Notes under the pieces: generated by a model
What the model saw: only the letters and a program-made list of their open reading frames with translations
The model's database searches: none
Told to the model about the DNA's origin: nothing
DNA from: Tissierellia bacterium
GTDB taxonomy: Bacteria > Bacillota > Clostridia > Tissierellales > Tissierellaceae
Assembly: GCA_028708575.1 (NCBI GenBank)
Contig: JAQVYQ010000007.1
Location: forward strand, 1 to 49,729
DNA length: 49,729 bases
Direction: 5' to 3'
Program-made: the position numbers and the translations under genes
Shown: one piece after another, positions 27,562 through 35,859 of the stretch
Numbering within the stretch: position 1 is the stretch's first letter
Layout: every line of letters begins with the position of its first letter

Positions 27562-29973
27562 ATGAAAGATTATAAACCAAAAGAAATTGAGCCAAAATGG
27601 CAGGGAATATGGGAGGAAAAAGAACCATATAAAGCGTATAATTCTAGTGATAAACCCAAGTTTTATGCTCTAGTAGAATTTCCATACCCTTCAGGGGAAG
27701 GATTACACGTTGGTCATCCAAGACCGTATACTGCCCTTGATATAGTAGCTAGAAAAAGAAGATTAGAAGGATATAACGTGCTATTTCCTATGGGTTGGGA
27801 TGCCTTTGGTTTACCAACAGAAAACTATGCAATAAAGCATAAGATTCATCCTAAAATTGTTACAGAGCAAAATGTTGCTAGATTTAAAAAACAACTTAAA
27901 TCAATTGGATTTTCTTTTGATTGGTCAAGGGAAGTAAATACTACAGACCCAGAATATTATAAATGGACACAATGGATATTCTTAAAACTATTTGAAAAAG
28001 GCTTAGCATATAAACAAGAGATGCCAATAAATTGGTGTACATCTTGTAAGGTTGGCTTAGCAAATGAAGAAGTAGTCAATGGAAGTTGTGAACGATGTGG
28101 TGGTGAAGTAGTTAGAAAAGTTAAGAATCAATGGATGCTAAAGATAACTGAATATGCTGAGAGATTGATAAACGATTTAGACGATGTTGATTATTTGGAT
28201 AGAATAAAATTACAACAGAAAAACTGGATTGGCAGATCCCATGGTATGGAAATAGATTTTGCAATTCCAGGCATTGAGGATAAGCTTCGTGTTTATACAA
28301 CTAGACCAGATACACTATTTGGTGCAACATATATGGTTTTAGCTGTTGAGCACCCAATTATTGAGAAATATAAAGAAAAAATAGAAAATCTTGATGAAAT
28401 TCTTGCCTACAGAGAGAAAGTTAGCAAAAAATCAGATTTTGAAAGAACTGAACTAAGTAAAGTAAAAACAGGTGTTGAGATTAAAGGTATAAGGGCAATT
28501 AATCCAGCTACAAAAGAAGAAATACCTATTTGGGTTTCAGATTATGTATTGATTACCTATGGAACTGGAGCCATTATGGCAGTACCAGGGCACGATACTA
28601 GAGACTGGGAGTTTGCTAAAAAGTTCAATTTGCCAATTATTGAAGTTATAAAAGGTGGAAATATTGAAGATGAAGCTTATACTGATACTAACTCAGGTGA
28701 ATTAGTAAACTCTGGATTCTTAAACGGTTTAGAAGTTAAAGAAGCTATTAATAAAATGACAAATTACTTAGAAGAAATTGGACTAGGCAAGGGAAAAATC
28801 AACTATAAATTAAGAGACTGGGTATTTTCAAGACAGAGATATTGGGGAGAACCAATACCATTGGTATATTGTGATAAATGCGGTTGGGTGCCATTACCTG
28901 AAGAAGAACTACCTTTGATGTTACCTGAAGTTGATAATTATGAAACTACTGAAAATGGTGAATCTCCATTGGCGAAAATGGACGATTGGGTAAACACTAC
29001 TTGTCCTAAGTGTGGTGGAGAGGCTAAAAGAGAAACTGATACTATGCCTCAATGGGCTGGATCATCATGGTACTTCTTAAGATATATAGACCCACATAAT
29101 CACGATGCATTGGCTTCTAAAGAAGCTTTAGACTATTGGTTACCAATCGATTGGTATAATGGTGGTATGGAACATACTACACTACATCTATTGTATTCAA
29201 GATTCTGGCATAAATTCCTATATGATGAAGGAGTAGTAAAAACTTCAGAACCTTATGCAAAGAGAACTTCACATGGTATGATCTTAGGAGATAATAATGA
29301 GAAGATGTCAAAATCAAGAGGTAATGTAGTAAATCCTGATGATATAGTAAATGATTTTGGAGCAGATACACTTAGAACATATGAAATGTTCATTGGGGAT
29401 TTCGAAAAATCAGTTCCTTGGTCTGAAAATGGAGTTAAGGGATGTAGAAGATTTTTAGAAAGGGTATGGAGACTTCAAGAAATAATTGTAGATGGTAATG
29501 AATATACAATAGAATTAGAATCTAATATCCATAAAACCATTAAGAAAGTATCAGAAGACTACGAAACGCTAAAATTCAATACAGGAATAGCAGCTTTGAT
29601 GACATTGGTCAATGACTTTAATAATAATGGTAAAATTACTAAAAAGGATTTTGAAATATTCTTAATATTGTTAAACCCAGTAGCACCACATATAACTGAA
29701 GAACTATGGCAAGTAGTAGGCTATGAGGGATATCTGTTTAATGCTCAATGGCCACAATATGAAGAAGAAAAAACTAGAGATGAAGTTATAGAAATACCAA
29801 TTCAAGTTAATGGCAAAGTACGAGGAAAGCTAATTGTAAATGTAACTGATACACAAGATCTTATAAGAGAAAAGGTCTTGAAGGATGACAGCATATCAAA
29901 ATTTATTGAAGGTAAAAAGATAGTAAAAGAAATATTTGTAATGGGTAAAATTTACAATATAGTTGTGAAATGA
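27562..29973 (+). CDS. leuS: Leucyl-tRNA synthetase
   Basis: Class Ia synthetase of 803 residues that charges tRNA-Leu and edits mischarged products. The HIGH-type motif is HVGHPRPYT near residue 48. The zinc domain has [13 protein letters not shown] with a second CERCGG pair. The CP1 editing domain includes [14 protein letters not shown] and [16 protein letters not shown]. The KMSKS motif is [10 protein letters not shown]. The C-terminal part carries the usual anticodon-binding helices and LeuRS tail. It is 26 bases after asnS with GGAGGG, without its own promoter or leader, so it appears to be under the upstream T-box. Confidence 0.98.
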   Translation: MKDYKPKEIEPKWQGIWEEKEPYKAYNSSDKPKFYALVEFPYPSGEGLHVGHPRPYTALDIVARKRRLEGYNVLFPMGWDAFGLPTENYAIKHKIHPKIVTEQNVARFKKQLKSIGFSFDWSREVNTTDPEYYKWTQWIFLKLFEKGLAYKQEMPINWCTSCKVGLANEEVVNGSCERCGGEVVRKVKNQWMLKITEYAERLINDLDDVDYLDRIKLQQKNWIGRSHGMEIDFAIPGIEDKLRVYTTRPDTLFGATYMVLAVEHPIIEKYKEKIENLDEILAYREKVSKKSDFERTELSKVKTGVEIKGIRAINPATKEEIPIWVSDYVLITYGTGAIMAVPGHDTRDWEFAKKFNLPIIEVIKGGNIEDEAYTDTNSGELVNSGFLNGLEVKEAINKMTNYLEEIGLGKGKINYKLRDWVFSRQRYWGEPIPLVYCDKCGWVPLPEEELPLMLPEVDNYETTENGESPLAKMDDWVNTTCPKCGGEAKRETDTMPQWAGSSWYFLRYIDPHNHDALASKEALDYWLPIDWYNGGMEHTTLHLLYSRFWHKFLYDEGVVKTSEPYAKRTSHGMILGDNNEKMSKSRGNVVNPDDIVNDFGADTLRTYEMFIGDFEKSVPWSENGVKGCRRFLERVWRLQEIIVDGNEYTIELESNIHKTIKKVSEDYETLKFNTGIAALMTLVNDFNNNGKITKKDFEIFLILLNPVAPHITEELWQVVGYEGYLFNAQWPQYEEEKTRDEVIEIPIQVNGKVRGKLIVNVTDTQDLIREKVLKDDSISKFIEGKKIVKEIFVMGKIYNIVVK

Positions 29974-29985
29974 TTATATTTGTGC

Positions 29986-30023
29986 AATAATAGTTCTATC
30001 TACTTATAGATAGAACTATTATT
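29986..30023 (+). terminator. Hairpin after leuS
   Basis: A perfect 16-base inverted repeat AATAATAGTTCTATCT / AGATAGAACTATTATT has a 6-base loop. There is no real T-run beyond the stem, so it may terminate weakly or stabilise the 3' end. Confidence 0.6.
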
Positions 30024-30053
30024 AAATCAATAACTTAGTTTAGGAGGGGTAAA

Positions 30054-30878
30054 TTGACCAAAATAAAAATTGTAACAGACAGTACCAGTTATATTTCAAA
30101 GGAATTTGTAGATAAAAATGGTATAAAAGTTGTACCTTTAAGCTATGTCTTTGATGGTGAAACATTTACAGAAGGATTTAAAGGTGAATTCGAGGAGTTT
30201 TTTAGTAAACTTGAAACTACAAAGTTGTTTCCAACAACTTCCCAACCATCAGCAGGTGAATTTTATAATGTATTTAAGGAATGCATAGAGGAAGGCCGTG
30301 AAATAATAGCGATTGTTATATCTTCTAAATTAAGCGGCACATATAATAGTGCAGTTTTAGCTAAGAATATGTTAGAGGATAGAAGAGTTACTATTATAGA
30401 TTCAGAAACTTCTGCATCAAATCTAAGATTTTTAGTTGAAGATGCTTTAAGACTAGCTAATGAAGGTAAATTTGCTGAAGAAATATCAGAGTATTTAAAC
30501 AAAATGAAAAAAGAGATGCGTATTTTGCTTACTACAGGAACTCTTGAATATTTAAGAAGAGGTGGTAGACTATCTGGTTTAGGTTCAACTGTAGGTAATC
30601 TATTAAACATCAAACCAATAATTGAACTTCAGGATGGGGAATTGAATTTAATAGAAAAAGTCAGAGGTACTAATAAAGCCATATCATATATGATAAATAA
30701 AATACCTGTAGACGTGCAAAAGATTAGTATTTGCCAAATTTCTAATATAGATGTAGCAGAAAAATTAAAGCTAGAACTAGTAAGTAAGTTTCCAAATGCA
30801 ACAATATCAATAGATGATTTAGGGCCAGTAATTGGTGCCCATTTAGGTCCAAAGACACTAGGACTATTATATTATTAA
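30054..30878 (+). CDS. DegV-family fatty acid-binding protein
   Basis: The 274-residue protein has the two-domain DegV fold. The family binds fatty acids, and FakB members present them to the kinase FakA for phosphorylation and incorporation into phospholipid. It opens KIVTDSTSYIS, has FPTTSQPSAGEFYNVF and SSKLSGTYNSAVLA, which line the lipid site, and RRGGRLSG with NIKPIIELQDGEL further on. Start TTG 30054 follows AGGAGGGG. No fakA is in the window. Specific lipid partner unknown. Confidence 0.93.
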   Translation: MTKIKIVTDSTSYISKEFVDKNGIKVVPLSYVFDGETFTEGFKGEFEEFFSKLETTKLFPTTSQPSAGEFYNVFKECIEEGREIIAIVISSKLSGTYNSAVLAKNMLEDRRVTIIDSETSASNLRFLVEDALRLANEGKFAEEISEYLNKMKKEMRILLTTGTLEYLRRGGRLSGLGSTVGNLLNIKPIIELQDGELNLIEKVRGTNKAISYMINKIPVDVQKISICQISNIDVAEKLKLELVSKFPNATISIDDLGPVIGAHLGPKTLGLLYY

Positions 30879-30885
30879 AATAAGG

Positions 30886-30904
30886 AGCTGGATTTTATCC
30901 AGCT
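30886..30904 (+). other. Small hairpin between degV and argH
   Basis: AGCTGGAT / ATCCAGCT is a perfect 8-base stem with a 3-base loop. It has no T-run after it, so it is not a standard terminator. It could be an mRNA 3' end or processing element. Confidence 0.4.
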
Positions 30905-30932
30905 TAAATTTCAGCAGGGAGAGATTAACTTT

Positions 30933-32267
30933 ATGAAAAAGAACTATGAAACAAAACTATGGGGTGGAAGATTCCGTGGAGATGAGGATAATCTCATGGA
31001 AGAGTTTCAAAATAGTTTTACAACAACTCTTTGGTTATTAAAACCTGATATAAAAGGTAGTATTGCACATGTAGCTATGCTAGTTAAATGCGAAATAATA
31101 ACCGAAGAAGAAGGAAAAGCACTTACGGAAGGACTTAATAGCATTCTTAAAGACTTAGAAGCAGGCAAATTGGATTTAGATGGTAGCTATGAAGATGTTC
31201 ACACATATGTTGAGTTAGAATTAGCAAATAGAGTTGGAGATGTAGCTAAAAAACTACACACTGCACGTAGTAGAAATGACCAATGTAATACAGACATGAA
31301 ATTATTTGTGAAAGATGAAATGCAAAATGTCATAGGACTTTTAGATTCATTAATAGATACAATAAATAGGATTGCTGATGCAAATCCATGGATAATGCCA
31401 GGATACACGCATCTTCAAAGAGCACAAGTAGTTACATTTAAATATTATCTTATGGCATATCATTCTATGTTTAGCAGAGATAGAAGAAGACTTGTAGATG
31501 CTTTTAATTCAATGACTGAATCTCCACTTGGATGTGGTGCATTAGCAGGTACAACTCATAATATTGATCGTCAGTATACAGCATCACTATTAGGATTTGA
31601 AACAGTATATTCTAATTTTATAGATGGTGTTTCCGATAGAGACTTCTGCTTAGAAGCTATGGCAGCTTTCAGTATTATTATGATGCATTTATCTCGCTTG
31701 GCGGAAGAATTATGTTTATGGACAAGTTCTGAATTTGGATTTATTACATTAGATGATAGATATACAACAGGATCATCTATAATGCCACAAAAGAAAAACC
31801 CTGATGCGTCAGAATTAATTAGGGGCAAAACAGGTCGTGTATATGGCAATTTATTCACTTTATTAACTGTTATGAAAGGTATTCCATTAGCTTATAATAA
31901 GGATATGCAAGAAGATAAGGAGAGTTTTTACGATAGCCTTACAACTACAACTATTTGTATAAAGTTAATGAACAGAATGATTGGAACACTTAAAGCAAAT
32001 CCTGAATCAATGAAAAAGGCAGTTAAGAAGGGCTTTTTAAATGCTACAGAAGTTGCAGATTACTTAGTAAAAAAAGGGGTGACCTTTAGAGAAGCCCATA
32101 GCATTGTGGGTCAAATCGTAATATATGCTGAAGATAATAAAACATCAATTGAAGAACTAAGCTTAGAAGAATTATCAAAGTTCTCTTCCGAATTTGATGA
32201 TGATATATACTCATATATTGACTATGAAGAGATTCTAAAAAAAGGCATAAAGAAAGAAATGTTATAA
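30933..32267 (+). CDS. argH: Argininosuccinate lyase
   Basis: Cleaves argininosuccinate to arginine and fumarate, last step of arginine synthesis. The 444-residue protein opens KLWGGRFRG, has YEDVHTYVELEL, the substrate-binding LHTARSRNDQ, GYTHLQRAQ with catalytic histidine, SPLGCGALAGTT, and the family signature GSSIMPQKKNPD with the catalytic serine loop. Complete and intact. Unusually it is not beside argG; neighbours are degV and tdh. GCAGGGAGAG serves as ribosome site. A strong terminator follows. Confidence 0.98.
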   Translation: MKKNYETKLWGGRFRGDEDNLMEEFQNSFTTTLWLLKPDIKGSIAHVAMLVKCEIITEEEGKALTEGLNSILKDLEAGKLDLDGSYEDVHTYVELELANRVGDVAKKLHTARSRNDQCNTDMKLFVKDEMQNVIGLLDSLIDTINRIADANPWIMPGYTHLQRAQVVTFKYYLMAYHSMFSRDRRRLVDAFNSMTESPLGCGALAGTTHNIDRQYTASLLGFETVYSNFIDGVSDRDFCLEAMAAFSIIMMHLSRLAEELCLWTSSEFGFITLDDRYTTGSSIMPQKKNPDASELIRGKTGRVYGNLFTLLTVMKGIPLAYNKDMQEDKESFYDSLTTTTICIKLMNRMIGTLKANPESMKKAVKKGFLNATEVADYLVKKGVTFREAHSIVGQIVIYAEDNKTSIEELSLEELSKFSSEFDDDIYSYIDYEEILKKGIKKEML

Positions 32268-32282
32268 AAATTTATATAACAA

Positions 32283-32312
32283 TCAAGAGGCTTATTAGGC
32301 CTCTTTTTTTTT
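32283..32312 (+). terminator. Intrinsic terminator of argH
   Basis: AAGAGGC / GCCTCTT with a 7-base loop is followed by a run of T. Confidence 0.92.
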
Positions 32313-32349
32313 GATATAAGAATCTGTTTATTATTTTAGTCTAAATTTG

Positions 32350-32358
32350 TGTTATAAT
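32350..32358 (+). promoter_or_regulatory. Extended -10 promoter of tdh
   Basis: TGTTATAAT (TGN extension plus perfect -10) lies about 60 bases before the tdh start and downstream of the argH terminator. The -35 is poor. Confidence 0.6.
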
Positions 32359-32419
32359 AAAGTTAAAGTAATACTCGTTTATATCGAGCAAATTCTTAAT
32401 AAAACTGGAGGTGCTGTAA

Positions 32420-33382
32420 TTGAGAAAAATATTAGTAACAGGTGCGCTAGGTCAAATAGGTTCAGAGCTTATGGTAAAGCTAAGAGAAATTTATGGAGTT
32501 AACAATGCAGTAGCAAGTAATAGAAGGATTAAAGAGGGGCATGAGGCTTTAATCGAAAATGGACCATTTGAAATAGTTAATATCAATAATCTAAAGCAAA
32601 TGGCGGATGTTGTTGATAAATACAATATTAATACAATTATCAATTTAGCCGCTATTTTATCCGCAAAGGGGGAAAATGATCCAGCTAGCTGTTGGGACAT
32701 AAATATGAACGGATTATACAATGTCCTTGAATTGGGAAGAGAAAAACGTTTACAAATTTTCACACCAAGTTCAATAGCTGCATTTGGACCTTCTACACCA
32801 CCGGATAATACGCCACAAGACACTATACAAAGACCAAATACTATGTACGGTGTTACTAAAGTAGCTGGTGAATTGCTATGTGATTATTATTATAAAAAAT
32901 TTGATGTTGATACTAGGGGAGTTAGATTTCCAGGTTTAATATCATATGAAACACTACCAGGTGGCGGAACAACGGATTATGCAGTTCATATTTATTACGA
33001 AGCACTTAAGCATAAGAAATATACAAGCTTTATAGATAAAGGAACCCAAATGGATATGATGTATATGCCAGATGCACTTGATGCGATTGTTAGTTTAATG
33101 GAGGCAGACCCGGCAAAATTAAAGCATAGAAATGCATTTAATGTAACTGCAATGAGCTTTGAGCCTGAAGAAATTGCAGCATCAATAAAAGAACATATAC
33201 CAGAGTTCAAATTAGATTATGATGTAGACTCAGGTAGACAAGCAATAGCAGATTCATGGCCGAATTCATTAGATGATTCAGCAGCTAGAGAAGAATGGGG
33301 CTGGAATCCTAAGTATAATTTAGAAGCAATGACAAAGGATATGTTAGAAAAATTAAGGATTAAACTTAATATTGAAGATTAA
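32420..33382 (+). CDS. tdh: L-threonine 3-dehydrogenase, short-chain (SDR) type
   Basis: NAD-dependent oxidation of L-threonine to 2-amino-3-ketobutyrate, feeding glycine and acetyl-CoA formation. The 320-residue protein is an extended SDR with the dinucleotide motif TGALGQIGSEL at the N-terminus and catalytic Tyr-x3-Lys in TMYGVTKVAGEL. Segments VRFPGLISYETLPGGGTTDYA, MYMPDALDAI and WPNSLDDSAAREEWGW are characteristic of SDR-type threonine dehydrogenases rather than of UDP-sugar epimerases. Start TTG 32420 follows GGAGGTG. It is monocistronic and faces the minus-strand gene. No kbl gene is next to it. Confidence 0.9.
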   Translation: MRKILVTGALGQIGSELMVKLREIYGVNNAVASNRRIKEGHEALIENGPFEIVNINNLKQMADVVDKYNINTIINLAAILSAKGENDPASCWDINMNGLYNVLELGREKRLQIFTPSSIAAFGPSTPPDNTPQDTIQRPNTMYGVTKVAGELLCDYYYKKFDVDTRGVRFPGLISYETLPGGGTTDYAVHIYYEALKHKKYTSFIDKGTQMDMMYMPDALDAIVSLMEADPAKLKHRNAFNVTAMSFEPEEIAASIKEHIPEFKLDYDVDSGRQAIADSWPNSLDDSAAREEWGWNPKYNLEAMTKDMLEKLRIKLNIED

Positions 33383-33417
33383 TATTTACTTAAGTATTTT
33401 TAATTAATGATTTATAT

Positions 33418-33453
33418 ATGACCCTCCAATTCCAAAAAACATTGGAGGGTCAT
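33418..33453. terminator. Hairpin between convergent genes
   Basis: A perfect 13-base stem ATGACCCTCCAAT / ATTGGAGGGTCAT with a 10-base loop lies between tdh (+) and the 33476-34579 gene (-). There is no long T-run on either side. It probably ends transcripts in both directions. Confidence 0.6.
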
Positions 33454-33475
33454 ATGAATTAATAAAGAAGTTGAG

Positions 33476-34579
33476 TCAGTCAAAAAATATTCTTTTCAAT
33501 ATGCTTTTATTTTGTTTTTTAAATGAATCCTCTATATCAAAAATTTTTGATTTGAGAATTTCCTGTTTATATAAAAGATCCTTTAGATTTATCAATATTT
33601 CTTCTTGATTTAATAACAAGATTTCATATTTAAGTTTACTTGATTCATCTGTAAAATCATCATCTGGAGGAAATTCATAAGAATCTTCATTATTTATGGA
33701 ATCTTCTGTTATAATGTCTGAACCATTTTCAACAATTAGATTATTGCCAATTTCTTTTTCATCCTTAATCCAATTCATGCCAAAATCATTTGATATTAAA
33801 ACATAGTCTAAGCATTCAATATAAATATTATTATTTATTCCATATATCTTTGATGATGCCTTATCTTGAATAATTGAAGGTATAATCATTGCTTTCCATT
33901 TATACATTTCCGAGCCAGATGGGCTCAATTTCTTATATTTTAGTATGTATCCATTTGAAGTTTTCTCCCACCATGTACCATGAATATTATCCATATGATC
34001 CACAAAGATTGAAGGGGATTCGCTATGACTATCGGAACTAGATAATCTCATAGGATTAGTTAACCATTGATTCTTATATGGGTTAAAGTATATATAGTAA
34101 ATATAAGAGAAGTTTTTTGAAATAGTGTTATAAAATAAATGTATATTATTTTTTGAATCATTATCTACTACAAAATGATAACCTTGGCTTTTTGAAACGA
34201 ATTTGATAACACTATTCTTTTCTTGAGAATTATTGGATAAAATAATATGATGTATTGTATGAACATTTGGGTTCATTATATTATAAAATGAATAGATTAG
34301 ATTTAATTTCTTATTGATGTTTAATATGGAAATACCATTATATATATTGGATTTTACATCAAACTTGCCAATCAAAAACTCAGTTATTTCTTCATTATTA
34401 ATATATTTATAGCTTAAAGAACCATTATTTTGTAAATATACCAAATAAATTGAATTATTGTCATTAATTATATAGTCATAAATTAAAACATTATGTTCAA
34501 CAACTAAATTGTTAACATCTTCATTATTTAAAGACGTCATATATTTTAATGTGCCATCAGATTCCAATATAAATTTCAT
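33476..34579 (-). CDS. Uncharacterised beta-propeller-like protein with C-terminal coiled coil, putative sporulation gene
   Basis: I do not recognise a named family. The 367-residue protein has no signal peptide or transmembrane segment. It contains at least four or five beta-rich repeats of about 45-50 residues, each with a pattern like NNIHLFYNT (145-153) or DNIHGTWWEKT (197-207), followed by a Y-rich strand. Residues 263-270, SNDFGMNW, match the Asp-box SxDxGxxW of sialidase-like propellers. An acidic linker (285-312) leads to a lysine-rich coiled coil (about 313-365). GGAGGG lies nine bases before its ATG. Only complete minus-strand gene in the window, with a sigma E-like promoter (34622-34650). 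A mother-cell coat or assembly role is inferred, not shown. Confidence 0.8.
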   Translation of the reverse strand: MKFILESDGTLKYMTSLNNEDVNNLVVEHNVLIYDYIINDNNSIYLVYLQNNGSLSYKYINNEEITEFLIGKFDVKSNIYNGISILNINKKLNLIYSFYNIMNPNVHTIHHIILSNNSQEKNSVIKFVSKSQGYHFVVDNDSKNNIHLFYNTISKNFSYIYYIYFNPYKNQWLTNPMRLSSSDSHSESPSIFVDHMDNIHGTWWEKTSNGYILKYKKLSPSGSEMYKWKAMIIPSIIQDKASSKIYGINNNIYIECLDYVLISNDFGMNWIKDEKEIGNNLIVENGSDIITEDSINNEDSYEFPPDDDFTDESSKLKYEILLLNQEEILINLKDLLYKQEILKSKIFDIEDSFKKQNKSILKRIFFD

Positions 34580-34601
34580 TTATTAATCCCTCCAAAACTA
34601 T

Positions 34602-34629
34602 CACAATTATATCTACACTACATAATATG
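34602..34629 (+). promoter_or_regulatory. Possible sigma K or sigma E promoter of the 34668 gene
   Basis: CACA (34602-34605), a 15-base spacer and CATAATATG (34621-34629) resemble the sigma K pattern mACm ... CATAnnnTA, with one -10 mismatch and a spacer about one base short. The -10 is a near-palindrome shared with the minus-strand promoter. Weaker than the minus-strand site. Confidence 0.4.
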
Positions 34630-34650
34630 TAATCAGTAAAGAAAATATTA
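34622..34650 (-). promoter_or_regulatory. Sigma E-like promoter of the minus-strand propeller gene
   Basis: On the minus strand, TAATATT (34650-34644) matches the remembered sigma E -35 KMATATW at all seven positions. After 14 bases comes CATATTAT (34629-34622), matching 6 of 8 positions of CATACAHT. The start site would fall near 34615, leaving a leader of about 35 bases that contains the ribosome site. Confidence 0.6.
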
Positions 34651-34667
34651 TAAAGGAGTGTATCTAT

Positions 34668-35279
34668 ATGGTTGAGAAAAATAGTGTAGATCAAATGGAA
34701 ATCCTACGATGCCTGGAAAATGACTGTGTTATTATTGATAAAGTCTTTGCAAGCTGTCAACAGAGAGAATGTTTCCCAGATTTAGAATACAGTATAGATG
34801 AATGTTCTTTTGATAGAGTGAGATTTAGACCAGGATTTATAGTGCCAAATACATTAGTAGTTAAAGACATTAAAAACAGAGAAGATTTTAGAAGGGTAAA
34901 ATTCACAATCAGAATACCATTTCAAGTATTAGATGAAAATGGAAACGTAGAAAGAGAATTCTTTTTACCAGATATATTTAAAGATGTAATTCTATACATT
35001 CCAGATGCAAGAGATGAGTTTGATTTTAGAATAGTAGTCGAAACACAATCTGTATTATTATCATGTCCAATAGTTTCAGGTGGAGAATTAAATATAACTG
35101 TAGGGGTATTTATTATAGTTAAAGTAGTAGGAACAGTACAATTGATGATACCAACATTCGGATACTGCCAAACCCCACCACCATGCGAGGAATTTAGTCC
35201 AGAAGATATATGTGATGATTTCGATAATGCAGAATTTCCTGATTTTTTCCCACCGCAATTAGGGGATCTGATCGGATAG
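34668..35279 (+). CDS. Uncharacterised cysteine-rich beta protein, possibly a spore surface protein
   Basis: No family recognised with certainty. The 203-residue protein has no signal peptide or clear membrane helix. Nine cysteines are at 15, 20, 30, 35, 46, 133, 167, 173 and 182, grouped in an N-terminal cluster (LRCLENDC, FASCQQREC) and a C-terminal one (YCQTPPPC). Between them are amphipathic beta strands such as RRVKFTIRIPFQVLD, FRIVVETQSVLLSC and a hydrophobic stretch VGVFIIVKVVGTVQLMIP. The end is acidic and aromatic. Cysteine-rich, beta-rich cytosolic proteins of this size in spore formers are often coat or exosporium components; I infer this from composition and the mother-cell-type promoter only. 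AAAGGAG precedes the ATG, and a terminator follows. Confidence 0.8.
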   Translation: MVEKNSVDQMEILRCLENDCVIIDKVFASCQQRECFPDLEYSIDECSFDRVRFRPGFIVPNTLVVKDIKNREDFRRVKFTIRIPFQVLDENGNVEREFFLPDIFKDVILYIPDARDEFDFRIVVETQSVLLSCPIVSGGELNITVGVFIIVKVVGTVQLMIPTFGYCQTPPPCEEFSPEDICDDFDNAEFPDFFPPQLGDLIG

Positions 35280-35287
35280 TAAATATG

Positions 35288-35312
35288 AAAAAGAGCTTAG
35301 GCTCTTTTTTTT
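35288..35312 (+). terminator. Intrinsic terminator of the cysteine-rich protein gene
   Basis: AAAAAGAGC / GCTCTTTTT with a TTAG loop runs into a T-tract. Confidence 0.92.
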
Positions 35313-35349
35313 ATGTAAAAATAATTAGTTAATATTCTATTTTTTAATG

Positions 35350-35378
35350 TTGACAAATTTACTGGGGTATACTATACT
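35350..35378 (+). promoter_or_regulatory. Sigma A promoter of iscR-nifS-nifU with overlapping palindromic operator
   Basis: TTGACA (35350-35355), a 17-base spacer and TATACT (35373-35378) form a near-consensus promoter. The palindrome GTATA-C-TATAC (35367-35377) overlaps the -10 and is a likely operator for the Rrf2 regulator encoded next, giving autorepression. The operator role is inferred. Confidence 0.75.
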
Positions 35379-35426
35379 AAATATTGAAAGCCGACTGAAG
35401 TGGTTGGGATTAAAAGAGGTGGTAAA

Positions 35427-35840
35427 ATGAAGCTATCAACAAGAGGAAGATATGGTTTAATGGCAATGTATCAGCTTGCATTGGAATTTAGTGATGAACC
35501 AATTTCGTTAAAATATATTGCTGAGAAACAAGGACTATCAGAGAATTATTTAGAACAATTGTTTTCTAATCTTAAGAGAGATGGTCTTATACAAAGTGTA
35601 AGAGGTGCTCAAGGTGGATACATATTATCTAGACTACCCAGTGACATAACTGTAGGTGAAGTCCTGAGGAGTTTAGAAGGAACACTGGCTCCTGCAGATT
35701 GTGTTATGCACGACTTTGATTGTTCTAAAGAGGAAAATTGTGTTACAAAGTTAGTTTTGGTTAAAATAAAAAATAGTATTGATTCTGTTGTTGATTCAAT
35801 TACATTACGGGATATGGTTGAGGAAACATTAAATAATTAA
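35427..35840 (+). CDS. iscR: Rrf2-family [2Fe-2S] transcriptional regulator, IscR-like
   Basis: Winged-helix repressor of 137 residues. The N-terminal half opens [18 protein letters not shown] and contains the recognition region [29 protein letters not shown]. Cysteines at 92, 99 and 105 match the spacing of the IscR iron-sulfur ligands closely. It probably senses Fe-S status and represses its own operon through the palindrome at 35367-35377. ATG 35427 follows AGAGGTGG; the track start 35400 is too long. It precedes the cysteine desulfurase and scaffold genes. Confidence 0.93.
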   Translation: MKLSTRGRYGLMAMYQLALEFSDEPISLKYIAEKQGLSENYLEQLFSNLKRDGLIQSVRGAQGGYILSRLPSDITVGEVLRSLEGTLAPADCVMHDFDCSKEENCVTKLVLVKIKNSIDSVVDSITLRDMVEETLNN

Positions 35841-35859
35841 TAATATTAGGAGGCATACG

